Shown here: positions 1 to 7,534 of the stretch, in pieces
Layout: each line of letters begins with the position of its first letter
How positions within the stretch are numbered: position 1 is the first letter of the stretch
Source of the DNA: Candidatus Kapaibacterium sp.
GTDB lineage: Bacteria > Bacteroidota > Ignavibacteria > Kapaibacteriales > Kapaibacteriaceae
Length of the DNA: 18,733 bases
Direction: 5' to 3'
Assembly (NCBI GenBank): GCA_030830285.1
Contig: JAURNF010000269.1
Coordinates: 1 to 18,733 of the forward strand
Notes under the pieces: generated by a model
Told to the model about the DNA's origin: nothing
Databases searched by the model: none
What the model saw: only the letters and a program-made list of their open reading frames with translations
Made by a program: the position numbers and the translations under genes

Positions 1-365
1 CCCTTCGATCCGTCGAACACGTAATCTGTCGACACATGCACCAGGTGCGCATCCACAATCCGTGCAAGTCGGACAAGGTTCTCTACCAACGTCACATTGA
101 TTGCCCATGCCAGCTGGCGATCCGTCTCGCACGCATCAACGTTTGTAACTGCAGCGCAATTGATGATTGTCGAGGGCATAGCGCGCATCACAGATTCCTT
201 GAGCGCGCTTTTATCTGTCACATCGAGTACATCAACCGTAATGCGGGGATGCGTACGATGCAGCTCTCGCGAGGTAACACAGTGAATCTGCTCGTCTGTC
301 TCGTCAAGCAGTATAGGGATGAGAGCCGAAGCCAAGCGCGATCCAGCGCCAACAATTGTGATCAT
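1..365 (-). CDS. rfbD: dTDP-4-dehydrorhamnose reductase (RmlD-like), N-terminal part
   Basis: This partial gene runs off the left edge, with about 121 codons visible. The translation of the minus strand starts 'MITIVGAGSRLASALIPILL', a Rossmann-fold start with GxGxxL-type glycines. Around residue 70 comes NCAAVTNVDACE, and at the end of the visible part STDYVFDG; both are hallmark motifs of the RmlD family (the second holds the catalytic YxxxK tyrosine). RmlD uses NADPH to reduce dTDP-4-keto-rhamnose to dTDP-L-rhamnose in the cytoplasm for surface polysaccharides. I chose the ATG at 365 because GGTGGA lies directly upstream and the Rossmann strand begins there. It is divergent from the arylsulfotransferase-like gene. 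Whether it is strictly RmlD or another sugar-nucleotide reductase of the same superfamily cannot be settled without the C-terminal half. Confidence 0.85.
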   Translation of the reverse strand, partial: MITIVGAGSRLASALIPILLDETDEQIHCVTSRELHRTHPRITVDVLDVTDKSALKESVMRAMPSTIINCAAVTNVDACETDRQLAWAINVTLVENLVRLARIVDAHLVHVSTDYVFDGSK

Positions 366-457
366 TCCACCATCTTTCAATTCAACAATTCAAGGCATCC
401 AGCATGCATTGCCGGTTAACCCATGGGATAATCTAGGAATTCCGTAATTCTGCACCC

Positions 458-2869
458 ATGCGTTTTGTCCTCACCCTCCTGCTCGCCTGCGTCGTTGGTA
501 CCGCGCAACCGGATCTAGCACCACTTAAAGTGTTGGTGAGTGATTCTCCGGAACCTGGTTTTCTATTACTGGCTCCGAACTGTCGCATCACCCCACGTCC
601 GTATGGATCTTTCCTCGGCGTGTACAACATGAATGGTGGAGTTGTACGTACTGGTCGCGTGACGAACTATCCGTTTGAATACAAAGTGTTTCCAGATGGA
701 CGTCTTGGATTCTCTGAGCTCGTGGTGTTTGCAGGTGCTTCTGTTCCTGCAGGAGTGTACATCGTAGACACGCTTCTGGCTGTCCAGGAATTCGTGTCGC
801 AGCAGCGGGGGTATCTGACTACGCAGCATGACTTTCATATGCTGCCAAACGGCAACCTGGTTGTTCTCGGTGCGGAAGATGTAACGATTGATATGAGCGA
901 CGTTGTACCTGGCGGACATCCAGCAGCGAACGTCGTGAATGCCGTCATCCAAGAAATCGATCGCGACGGTCGGGTTGTTGTTCAATGGAAGGCGCTTGAT
1001 CATCTGCCAATCACGGATTCCTACGAAGACCTCACTGCGCCGGCGATTCGATATTGTCACAACAACTCGTTGTGGATTGATGACGATGGTAACTGGATCA
1101 TCTCCATGCGCCACATGTCGCAGGTGATAAAGGTCAATCGTGCGACAGGTGAAGTGATGTGGAAGCTCGGTGGAAAGAGCAACCAATTCACCTTCATTGG
1201 TGATCATCCTGAGCTTGCTCCCACCTACTTCAGCTATCAGCATGATGCGCGACGTCTGCCAAATGGCAACATCTCGCTCTTTGACAACGGCACACAGCAT
1301 ACACCTCAGTACTCTCGGGGAGTTGAGTACCGTCTTGATGAGCAGGCAAAGACTGCGACGATGGTGTGGGACTATCGCCATGTGCCTGATTACTATGTGA
1401 GTATCCAAGGCGGACTGCAGACCCTGCCAAATGGCAATCGTGTGCTTGGATGGGGAAGTGCTGCAAATGATGGCGCCCCTGGTATCACAGAAGTTGACTC
1501 TACCGGTCGTGTGGTGTTTGAAGCCGCGTATCCAAAACAGATGTATGTGTATCGCGCAACGAAGTATCCAATCTGGCCTACCGGACGTCCGTCTGCAACG
1601 GTTGTGATTAACGACGTGCTGCCCGGCGAGACGTACTCGTATTGGCGTGGCACGCAGTTCACCGGAATGGCAGTCACGTATCGTTCGTTAGAATCAAGCT
1701 TTTACAATCGCACAACGGCGCGGCGCTTTGCATGGTCGCCGAAGAACCCGCAATGGACAGGTGAAGCACCGCACGTGCATCAGTCTCGCGTGGAGCTCTT
1801 GTTGGAAGGTGTTCGCAATGCGAACATCGACGTGCGATTCAACGTCGATACGCTTGGTATCACACTCGACCCAACGAAGCTGGTTGTGTATCATCGTCCG
1901 CTGATTGACACTGGACGATTTCAGCCACTCGTAACGACGTATAACCCAACTACGCGCGAACTAGCTGCGCAATCAGCAACCGGGGGCGAGTTCTGCTTCG
2001 GCATTCCACAAACCCGAGTCGAGGTTGTTCAAGCACCACTTCTCACGTGGCCAGTGCGTGGTGAGCGAATCCTTGAGAACGCAACACATGCGTTTCGCGT
2101 AACACCAAACGGACGTGTCGATTCGATTCGTATTCAAGTATCGCGTGATCCATCCTTCGCATCGATTGGCGCAGACGTTGTCACGAGCAGCGACCGAGCC
2201 AGTGTCGCAGTGGAGTCAGCAACGTACACGGTGTACTGGCGAGCCATGTCATTTGCTGGAGGACTTGCCAGTGTATGGTCGGCTGTTGATTCTGCACACG
2301 TAACACCAGCATATCTCGACGTAACTCGTCCGAATGTAGATGTGCAGTGGGCGTACGATAACGGTTATGCGATATCGTGGAAGACCAACATTCGTGGTCT
2401 TGTGCGTATCGAACTTGTAAAAGACAACCAGGTGGTTGCGTTGATTCGTGATAGCGTACCTGCACGATCACAAGGATATCTCTGGAAGATTCCGTTCTCC
2501 GTGCCAGCTGGCAAGGAGTATCATGTACGCATCACATCGATCGATCCCGATTTCGTAACCATTGCCAACACCGGAACGCCGAACATCACAATCACCGATG
2601 TCGTGTCTGTTCCACGCGATCAGATCGTGCACGGTCCAATCGTGGTAACGCCAATGCCTGCAGCAGATGCAGTGGTCGTTGCCAACCCAGCGTCTGGTGT
2701 TTCGAACATCGACATATATGCGTTAACGGGCGAGCGAGTGCTCACGCTGACATCACACGGAACGCGTGAACAGGTTGCGACCTCACACCTACCTAGTGGG
2801 TTGTACACAGTTGTCGTAACAGATTCGCGCGGTGTTGAGTACCGCGCGCCGATGGTGATCGCACGCTAG
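458..2869 (+). CDS. Secreted arylsulfotransferase (ASST)-like beta-propeller protein with T9SS sorting domain
   Basis: This 803-residue protein has a short signal peptide (about residues 1-16, ending VVGTAQ). A repeated propeller motif appears as HMLPNGNLVVLG (about 127), HDARRLPNGNISLFDNG (about 262) and LQTLPNGNRVLGWG (about 320), typical of the ASST/ASST_2 families. Candidate active-site residues, by family comparison, are His124/His127, His201 in CHNNSL, Arg218-His219 and His262. ASSTs transfer sulfate between phenolic sulfate esters and phenols without PAPS. After the propeller come beta-sandwich regions (about 530-620, Fn3-like, and 620-715). From about residue 735 a type A sorting domain starts at VVANPASG, contains LPSGLYTVVV and ends in a basic tail, so export and surface attachment by T9SS is inferred. 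There is no clear ribosome binding site; a TAATTCTG box at 445-452 sits just before the ATG. The true acceptor is unknown. Confidence 0.8.
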   Translation: MRFVLTLLLACVVGTAQPDLAPLKVLVSDSPEPGFLLLAPNCRITPRPYGSFLGVYNMNGGVVRTGRVTNYPFEYKVFPDGRLGFSELVVFAGASVPAGVYIVDTLLAVQEFVSQQRGYLTTQHDFHMLPNGNLVVLGAEDVTIDMSDVVPGGHPAANVVNAVIQEIDRDGRVVVQWKALDHLPITDSYEDLTAPAIRYCHNNSLWIDDDGNWIISMRHMSQVIKVNRATGEVMWKLGGKSNQFTFIGDHPELAPTYFSYQHDARRLPNGNISLFDNGTQHTPQYSRGVEYRLDEQAKTATMVWDYRHVPDYYVSIQGGLQTLPNGNRVLGWGSAANDGAPGITEVDSTGRVVFEAAYPKQMYVYRATKYPIWPTGRPSATVVINDVLPGETYSYWRGTQFTGMAVTYRSLESSFYNRTTARRFAWSPKNPQWTGEAPHVHQSRVELLLEGVRNANIDVRFNVDTLGITLDPTKLVVYHRPLIDTGRFQPLVTTYNPTTRELAAQSATGGEFCFGIPQTRVEVVQAPLLTWPVRGERILENATHAFRVTPNGRVDSIRIQVSRDPSFASIGADVVTSSDRASVAVESATYTVYWRAMSFAGGLASVWSAVDSAHVTPAYLDVTRPNVDVQWAYDNGYAISWKTNIRGLVRIELVKDNQVVALIRDSVPARSQGYLWKIPFSVPAGKEYHVRITSIDPDFVTIANTGTPNITITDVVSVPRDQIVHGPIVVTPMPAADAVVVANPASGVSNIDIYALTGERVLTLTSHGTREQVATSHLPSGLYTVVVTDSRGVEYRAPMVIAR

Positions 2870-2879
2870 TCAGCAGTGC

Positions 2880-3872
2880 TCAGTACCCAGTAGGGTGACC
2901 GTTCTTTTTGCGCCATTCAAAGATGGGTTTGAATGGACCATACTTGTGCTGTTCGGCAGAGAACGGATCATCATACGGTGGCCAATAGTAGTCCAGTGGT
3001 TTTTCCTTGTGCACTGGATACTCGTTCGTGAGGTCAGGTTGTGGACGTGTGTGCATCTTGTCGTCATTGACGTATGCTGCCACGTCCATCGCTTCTTCAT
3101 CAGTCAACACCGGTTTATCCCAACTCGCAATATCATTCGGCATGTTGTACTTGATGAACTGTGCCGACTTGATCAAGCGGTGCATTGAAGATCCTGGCTG
3201 GTAGGAAAGCGGACCCCAGAGTGGAGGATACACGTATGCGATTCCATCCTCCTTGATCACACCCTGTCCATCATCTCCATGGCACCGCTGACAGTGCCTT
3301 TCATACACGATGCGCCCCTTACCAGGATCCGCAGGTCGATCAAGCAATGCAATTGCCTTTAGGTTGTCGCCATGGACGCGCTTGCCAACAGGTACACCTG
3401 TGCTCAGCCACTGCATGTAGGCAAGCATCGCAACCATCTCCTTGCTGTCGAGCGGCATCGGCTTACCGTTAAGGGGGCGTTCGATGCAGTTGTTGATGCG
3501 GTCGCCGAGCGTGAGAATCTTGCCTTCGCGGGCACGGTATTGCGGATAGCGAGCGTGCGCTGAGAAGTAATTGAGTCCGAACGGACGTGTTCCCGCTTCC
3601 AAGTGACAGTTTTGACAGCCCAAACCATTGCCACCGAACGAACCAACAGAACCTTTTGGTCCGAGGTAGTAGGGGAAGTTGACCAGAAGATCGCGACCAT
3701 AGCGAATCATATCGCCGGTTGCGTTGTGCGGGATGGTTGCTGTGTCTGGCGGGACAAACAGTGCTGTATCTGCGATGACAGCATCACCACGATGTGGCGT
3801 CTGCTGCGAGCACCCATATACCGCTGCAAACAGGATGCACGCCACGCCAACGATCAGGTGTTTACTTCTCAT
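2880..3872 (-). CDS. tsdA: TsdA-type diheme cytochrome c (thiosulfate dehydrogenase/tetrathionate reductase), lipoprotein
   Basis: With this start the protein has 330 residues. An N-terminal hydrophobic segment ends in AAVYGC, a probable (slightly atypical) lipobox with Cys21. Heme 1 is CQNCH (86-90) within GGNGLGCQNCHLEAGT. Cys129 in INNCIERPLNGKPMP corresponds to the cysteine heme ligand that marks TsdA and SoxA-like proteins. Heme 2 is CQRCH (194-198), with Lys241/Met244 (IKYNMP) as candidate sixth ligands. TsdA interconverts two thiosulfate and tetrathionate in the periplasm; direction cannot be read from sequence. The C-terminal KPLDYYWPPYDDPFS/QHKYGPFKPI segment is also TsdA-like. I prefer the ATG at 3872 over the one at 3899: AGGAA lies about ten bases upstream, and the signal peptide starts properly there. 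It overlaps the rhodanese gene by 11 bases, so the two are probably cotranslated. Confidence 0.87.
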   Translation of the reverse strand: MRSKHLIVGVACILFAAVYGCSQQTPHRGDAVIADTALFVPPDTATIPHNATGDMIRYGRDLLVNFPYYLGPKGSVGSFGGNGLGCQNCHLEAGTRPFGLNYFSAHARYPQYRAREGKILTLGDRINNCIERPLNGKPMPLDSKEMVAMLAYMQWLSTGVPVGKRVHGDNLKAIALLDRPADPGKGRIVYERHCQRCHGDDGQGVIKEDGIAYVYPPLWGPLSYQPGSSMHRLIKSAQFIKYNMPNDIASWDKPVLTDEEAMDVAAYVNDDKMHTRPQPDLTNEYPVHKEKPLDYYWPPYDDPFSAEQHKYGPFKPIFEWRKKNGHPTGY

Positions 3873-4233
3873 ACTTGCGCTGTTCCTTCTTCCAGGCATC
3901 GAAGCCCCCTAGCATGTTGTAGACATGCAAGAAACCCATCTCGCGAAGTTTCGTTTCGGTGTCCTTGCTGCGGCGTCCGACCCGACAGTAGACAATGATG
4001 GTGGCGTTCTTCGGCAGCAGCGCCATACGCGACCAGAAATCGGACTTGTAGTAATCGATCAATCGAGACTTATAGAGATGGCCTTCGGCGTACTCGGCAG
4101 TCGTGCGCACGTCGACAACGATCGTTGAAGACTTCTTCATCATCTGAGCCGCTTCTGCGGTAGATACGTCACCCCGTGCCATGGCGGTAGAGGATACAAT
4201 GATGAGTGCGAGGAGTGTGCAGAGGTATCTCAT
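3862..4233 (-). CDS. Secreted (periplasmic) rhodanese-domain protein
   Basis: This 123-residue single-domain rhodanese has a signal peptide (about residues 1-19, ending AMA). The fold markers are VVDVRTTAEYAEGHL (about 39-53) and the active-site loop CRVGRRS (Cys83), which matches the usual CxxGxRS pattern; LGGFDAWK closes the domain. Rhodaneses carry a persulfide on the loop cysteine and transfer sulfane sulfur. The gene is first in a two-gene unit with the overlapping TsdA-like cytochrome, which suggests a job in thiosulfate, tetrathionate or polysulfide handling in the periplasm; this is inference from context. There is no Shine-Dalgarno sequence. A TATATTTC box three bases before the ATG suggests a very short leader or none. 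Confidence 0.88.
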   Translation of the reverse strand: MRYLCTLLALIIVSSTAMARGDVSTAEAAQMMKKSSTIVVDVRTTAEYAEGHLYKSRLIDYYKSDFWSRMALLPKNATIIVYCRVGRRSKDTETKLREMGFLHVYNMLGGFDAWKKEQRKYEK

Positions 4234-4236
4234 CGT

Positions 4237-4244
4237 GAAATATA
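4237..4244 (-). promoter_or_regulatory. Possible -7 box of the rhodanese-tsdA unit
   Basis: On the minus strand the sequence reads TATATTTC, one base off the Bacteroidota -7 consensus TAnnTTTG, and lies three bases before the rhodanese start. No TTG element is found at the usual distance, so this is weak. Confidence 0.25.
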
Positions 4245-4258
4245 GCGCAGAGCGCAGG

Positions 4259-4285
4259 TTGATTGTTCAGACCTTCCTAATTTTC
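4259..4285 (+). promoter_or_regulatory. Candidate Bacteroidota-type promoter for the porin operon
   Basis: TTG at 4259-4261 is followed after 16 bases by TAATTTTC at 4278-4285, close to the TTG-N17 to 23-TAnnTTTG pattern. The porin ATG at 4290 begins four bases downstream and has no Shine-Dalgarno sequence, which would fit a leaderless transcript. Confidence 0.35.
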
Positions 4286-4289
4286 CGTC

Positions 4290-5660
4290 ATGTCTGCACG
4301 CGCCATTGTTCGCTGTCTCATAGTCACTGCAATCTCCATGATTGCCGTGGTTTCCGACAACGTGCTAGCTCAGGACATGAACTGGGGCACACAGCCCGAC
4401 TCTATCGCACCAATCAAGGTTCAACTGTTTGCACAGTTTTGGGCCCGATATAATCACAACAACCCAGGGACGCTTGCCCTAGGTGCGCCTCAGGATCAGT
4501 CGTTCGACATTGGTGTTCGTCGTGCTCGAGTACAGGCGTTTGCGAACATCAATAGCCGAGCAACACTGTTTCTGCATTACGGCTTCAACAACTTCAACTA
4601 CGCGTATCAAAACGCGGGTAATCGTCGGATCCAAGCATACTTCCATGACTTCTTTGGTGAGTATCGACTCTTCGACGCAAATGAATTGAAGATTGGCGCT
4701 GGGTTGTCCTTTGTGAACGGACTTAGTCGGTTCTCGCAACCAGCAATCATCGCATTGCCAACAATGGATGGCGCGCTGTTCGCGCAGGCGACGTCCGAAC
4801 AAAACGATGTAACTGGACGGAAGCTTAGCATTAGTGCTCGAGGTCAGATAGGTCCTATCGATTATCGTGTTGCTGTATCTGACCCTATGTCGGTGTCGAC
4901 CAACGGTCAGACCGTCCGCCCGATATCACCACAGGCAAACTTTGCGCTCAACCAGCGCACGCTTGAACATCAGGCGTACGTGATCTACCAGTTCTTCGAT
5001 CACGAGCCGCATCAGGTGCCGAATATGGCTGGCACGTACTATGGAACACGCAAGGTGTTCAACGTTGCCGCTGGAGCTATCTATCAGCCTTCGGCGATGT
5101 GGCGATCACGCGGCGCGGATACCGTGTACGAGGACATGCTGTTGCTTGCAGTCGAATCGATGTACGATGCACCTGTTGATCGATGGGGAACAACTCTCAG
5201 CGCGTACGTAGGATTGTTTCATCACGACTATGGAACAAACTACTTGCGGTACAACGGTGCAATGAACACAGGTACATCAATGCTGACATCCGACGATAGC
5301 ACAGCATTGCGTCCACTCACACAGTATGGTCCGTCGTGGGGTAACGCATTCCCAATGTACGGTACTGGCAATGTGGTATACTCGCATGTTGGAGTGTTCT
5401 TCCCAAAGGTCCTAGGCGACTTCGGCCTTATGCCCTACGTCAGTGCAAACCTGGCGTGGTACGAGCGTCTGGATCGATCACTCACTGATGTATACGGTAT
5501 CGGCTGCTCACTGCTCCTTGATGGGATTCGTAGCAGACTAACCCTTGAACTTCAGAATCGTCCAACGTATGGGATTGATGTATCTCGGGATCCCCTTGGT
5601 GAACTCGTACAAGGTGAGCGACGCTCACAGGTAGCACTTCAATACCAGGTGGTATGGTGA
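4290..5660 (+). CDS. Outer-membrane beta-barrel protein, porin-like
   Basis: This 456-residue protein has a signal peptide (about 1-27, ending VLAQ). Right after it come KVQLFAQFWARYNHN and FDIGVRRARVQAFANI, the pattern that opens phosphate-selective porin O/P-like barrels in Bacteroidota. The remainder is made of alternating, aromatic-rich strands (for example RATLFLHYGFNNFNY and LMPYVSANLAWYERL). The protein ends in QYQVVW, an aromatic C-terminal residue that fits a BAM recognition signal. It would form a diffusion pore or substrate channel in the outer membrane; substrate is unknown. It is the first gene of an operon: its stop overlaps the start of the CDF-type transporter by 7 bases. The 56-bp divergent gap to the rhodanese-tsdA unit leaves open a shared role in sulfur-anion uptake. 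Confidence 0.75.
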   Translation: MSARAIVRCLIVTAISMIAVVSDNVLAQDMNWGTQPDSIAPIKVQLFAQFWARYNHNNPGTLALGAPQDQSFDIGVRRARVQAFANINSRATLFLHYGFNNFNYAYQNAGNRRIQAYFHDFFGEYRLFDANELKIGAGLSFVNGLSRFSQPAIIALPTMDGALFAQATSEQNDVTGRKLSISARGQIGPIDYRVAVSDPMSVSTNGQTVRPISPQANFALNQRTLEHQAYVIYQFFDHEPHQVPNMAGTYYGTRKVFNVAAGAIYQPSAMWRSRGADTVYEDMLLLAVESMYDAPVDRWGTTLSAYVGLFHHDYGTNYLRYNGAMNTGTSMLTSDDSTALRPLTQYGPSWGNAFPMYGTGNVVYSHVGVFFPKVLGDFGLMPYVSANLAWYERLDRSLTDVYGIGCSLLLDGIRSRLTLELQNRPTYGIDVSRDPLGELVQGERRSQVALQYQVVW

Positions 5661-6292
5661 GAGATCTCTATCGCAGAGCGCAGTATCTCGCAGTATTCAC
5701 CATCCTCTACAACATTGTAGAGGGGGTTGTTTCAACTGCTATGGGATATAGTGACGAGACGCTTGCTCTGTTTGGTTTCGGCGTCGATAGTTTCATTGAG
5801 TCGATCTCAGGCGTAGGTGTGTACGTCATGATTCGACGCATTGCTGATAGCGCAGAGCGACTAACCGCAAGTGACCAGACCGCGTTTGAACAACAAGCTC
5901 TTCGCATCACTGGTTGGGCGTTTTACGGTTTATCCGCCATGCTTGCAGTGACGGTACTTGTGAATCTTTTCGAGCACAAAGCACCGGAGTCTACATTCTG
6001 GGGTGTTGTCATCTCAGCAGTGTCAATCGCAGTCATGTCTGCACTTGTATTTGCAAAGCGCAAGATTGGACGTGCGTTGAAGAGTGCTCCTATTCTCGCT
6101 GATGCAAATTGCACGCTTGTGTGTATCTACATGAGCATCGCAGTCCTCATATCTTCCGCAGTGTACGAGTTGACAGCATTTGCGTATGCCGATGCAATTG
6201 GAGCCGTCGCCATCATATGGTTCAGCGTATCTGAGGGTCGCGAGTGTTTCGCGAAGGCGAAAGGACACCAATGCAGTTGCGAGCACGACTAG
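5654..6292 (+). CDS. CDF-type cation transporter, short membrane-domain-only form
   Basis: This 212-residue protein has five or six hydrophobic helices. It shows the marks of the small cation-transporter branch of the cation diffusion facilitator superfamily. YNIVEG (Asn20, Glu23) and FGVDSFIES (Asp45) lie in the first helices, KSAPILADANCT (Asp150) follows a basic loop, and YADAIGAVAI (Asp180) is in the last helix. These acidic residues are the expected metal site for export of a divalent cation across the inner membrane. The cytoplasmic C-terminal dimerisation domain of classic CDF proteins is absent, as is usual in this branch. The tail ends GHQCSCEHD, rich in possible metal ligands. The gene overlaps its upstream neighbour by 7 bases and its downstream neighbour by 22. 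The metal cannot be assigned from sequence. Confidence 0.8.
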   Translation: MVRDLYRRAQYLAVFTILYNIVEGVVSTAMGYSDETLALFGFGVDSFIESISGVGVYVMIRRIADSAERLTASDQTAFEQQALRITGWAFYGLSAMLAVTVLVNLFEHKAPESTFWGVVISAVSIAVMSALVFAKRKIGRALKSAPILADANCTLVCIYMSIAVLISSAVYELTAFAYADAIGAVAIIWFSVSEGRECFAKAKGHQCSCEHD

Positions 6293-7377
6293 TAATCATC
6301 CTGGCATTTGCGGTTGTCCACGTGACGGCGCAAGAGGATAGTCTCCAGACAGGCTACGACTGGTCGTTTGTACCAATACCTGCCTACACGCCCGAAACCA
6401 GCTGGATGGCTGCATTGACCGCGTTCATCACGTATCGCGACAACATTGATCCAACGATGCGCACTTCGTCACTGGCAGTTGCATTGCAAGGAACACTCAA
6501 GAGTCAGTTCTCACTCGGATTCTATCCTGAGATATATCTCGATAGTAACCGTATTCGTATTGAGGGTGGAGTCGAGTGGTACCTCTATCCCTACAACTTC
6601 TTTGGCGTTGGCAACAACAATCCGTCGTCGAATGCCGAACTCTACACACCGTATGGTGCAAAGCTTGAACTACGCATGCTTTATGCCTTGTCGGGAAGAA
6701 GAGTTCAGCACGGATTGAGTGCTGGATTGCACTTCGATCTCCGGTACGATCAGATACGCTCTGTTGAGCCGCGTGAAGACGGCAGTGCAGGTCCACTCGG
6801 TCGCGGAGAAGTAGTTGGTTCCCAAGGCGGTTGGTTTAATGGCATCGGTCCTCAGGTTTCGTACGATACGCGCGACAACAACTTCGACGCGCGTGACGGC
6901 ATCTTTGCCGAAACATACACCATCTTTTATGGTGCGTTGCTCGGAAGTACATTTACTTCGGCGATCACGACAGTTGATGCACGTGCGTATGCCCCGATCG
7001 CAAGTGACGCATCTATCGCAGCTCGTGTTCTCGTTCAGTCAGCAGATGGCAACCCACCATTCTTGCAGATGCCGAGTATCGGTGGCTCGAACAACATGCG
7101 AGGCATCATCGATGCACAGCAAAGAGATCGCATCTCTCTCTTGGCGGGAGCAGAGGCACGTTTTCCAATTGTATGGCGATTTCGTGGTGCCGTGTTTGCT
7201 GATGCTGGACAAGTCGCATCGCAGGCATCAGGTGTTGCACTCAACCAGATGTGGGTGAGTTATGGAGCAGGAATACGGTTCTTGCTCGTACCCGAGGAAC
7301 GCATCTCATTGCGTCTTGATGTGGGTGTGTCGCGCGGTGTTCCGCAATTCTACCTTGGATTTAACGAGGCGTTTTGA
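6271..7377 (+). CDS. Omp85-superfamily outer-membrane barrel without POTRA domains
   Basis: This 368-residue protein has a signal peptide (about 1-21, ending HVTAQ). The barrel begins at once: no POTRA repeats are visible. Omp85 marks include the strand pattern GPQVSYDTRDNNFDARDG, typical of the bacterial surface antigen domain, then GGSNNMRGI (about residue 275), in the place of the VRGF/Y loop-6 motif, and a C-terminal strand FYLGFNEAF ending in Phe. Full-length BamA or TamA proteins are much longer because of their POTRA domains, so this is one of the short barrel-only members common in Bacteroidota, whose role is unknown. I chose the ATG at 6271 because AAAGGACACCA precedes it and the signal peptide starts there; an in-frame ATG lies at 6244. 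It is the last gene of the porin-transporter operon. Confidence 0.78.
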   Translation: MQLRARLVIILAFAVVHVTAQEDSLQTGYDWSFVPIPAYTPETSWMAALTAFITYRDNIDPTMRTSSLAVALQGTLKSQFSLGFYPEIYLDSNRIRIEGGVEWYLYPYNFFGVGNNNPSSNAELYTPYGAKLELRMLYALSGRRVQHGLSAGLHFDLRYDQIRSVEPREDGSAGPLGRGEVVGSQGGWFNGIGPQVSYDTRDNNFDARDGIFAETYTIFYGALLGSTFTSAITTVDARAYAPIASDASIAARVLVQSADGNPPFLQMPSIGGSNNMRGIIDAQQRDRISLLAGAEARFPIVWRFRGAVFADAGQVASQASGVALNQMWVSYGAGIRFLLVPEERISLRLDVGVSRGVPQFYLGFNEAF

Positions 7378-7463
7378 CGACGTTATACCCGTGTTACCGG
7401 AAAGTCAGGTATCCGTTACAGACAGTACAGATAACGTTACACAGCTCTAACACCGCGGTGATG

Positions 7464-7491
7464 TTGGTTCGATAGGTTCGCAGCGTAAAAT
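7464..7491 (+). promoter_or_regulatory. Candidate sigma70-like promoter for the PhoX-family gene
   Basis: TTGGTT (7464-7469) and TAAAAT (7486-7491) are separated by 16 bases. Transcription would begin near 7498, downstream of the in-frame ATG at 7493, which supports the later start at 7535. The rest of the 157-bp gap (7378-7534) has GTTAC-type imperfect repeats at 7414-7440 but no gene. Confidence 0.4.
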
Positions 7492-7534
7492 CATGATGAA
7501 CCTTAACACCATTATCATTTCACGGAGAGCACAT

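Noticed and set aside
36..419. Plus-strand open frame at the left edge
   Set aside because: The minus strand of the same stretch encodes RmlD motifs (NCAAVTNVDACE, STDYVFDG); the plus frame has none.
566..1408. Long minus-strand open frame inside the ASST-like gene
   Set aside because: It lies fully inside a gene with clear propeller motifs and signal peptide; its own translation has no recognisable motif and is rich in unlikely Cys/His/Arg runs.
7381..7440. GTTAC/ATAACG repeats upstream of the PhoX-family gene as an operator
   Set aside because: The copies are imperfect and unevenly spaced; only a weak inverted CGTTAT/ATAACG pair 44 bases apart is present, too little to call.
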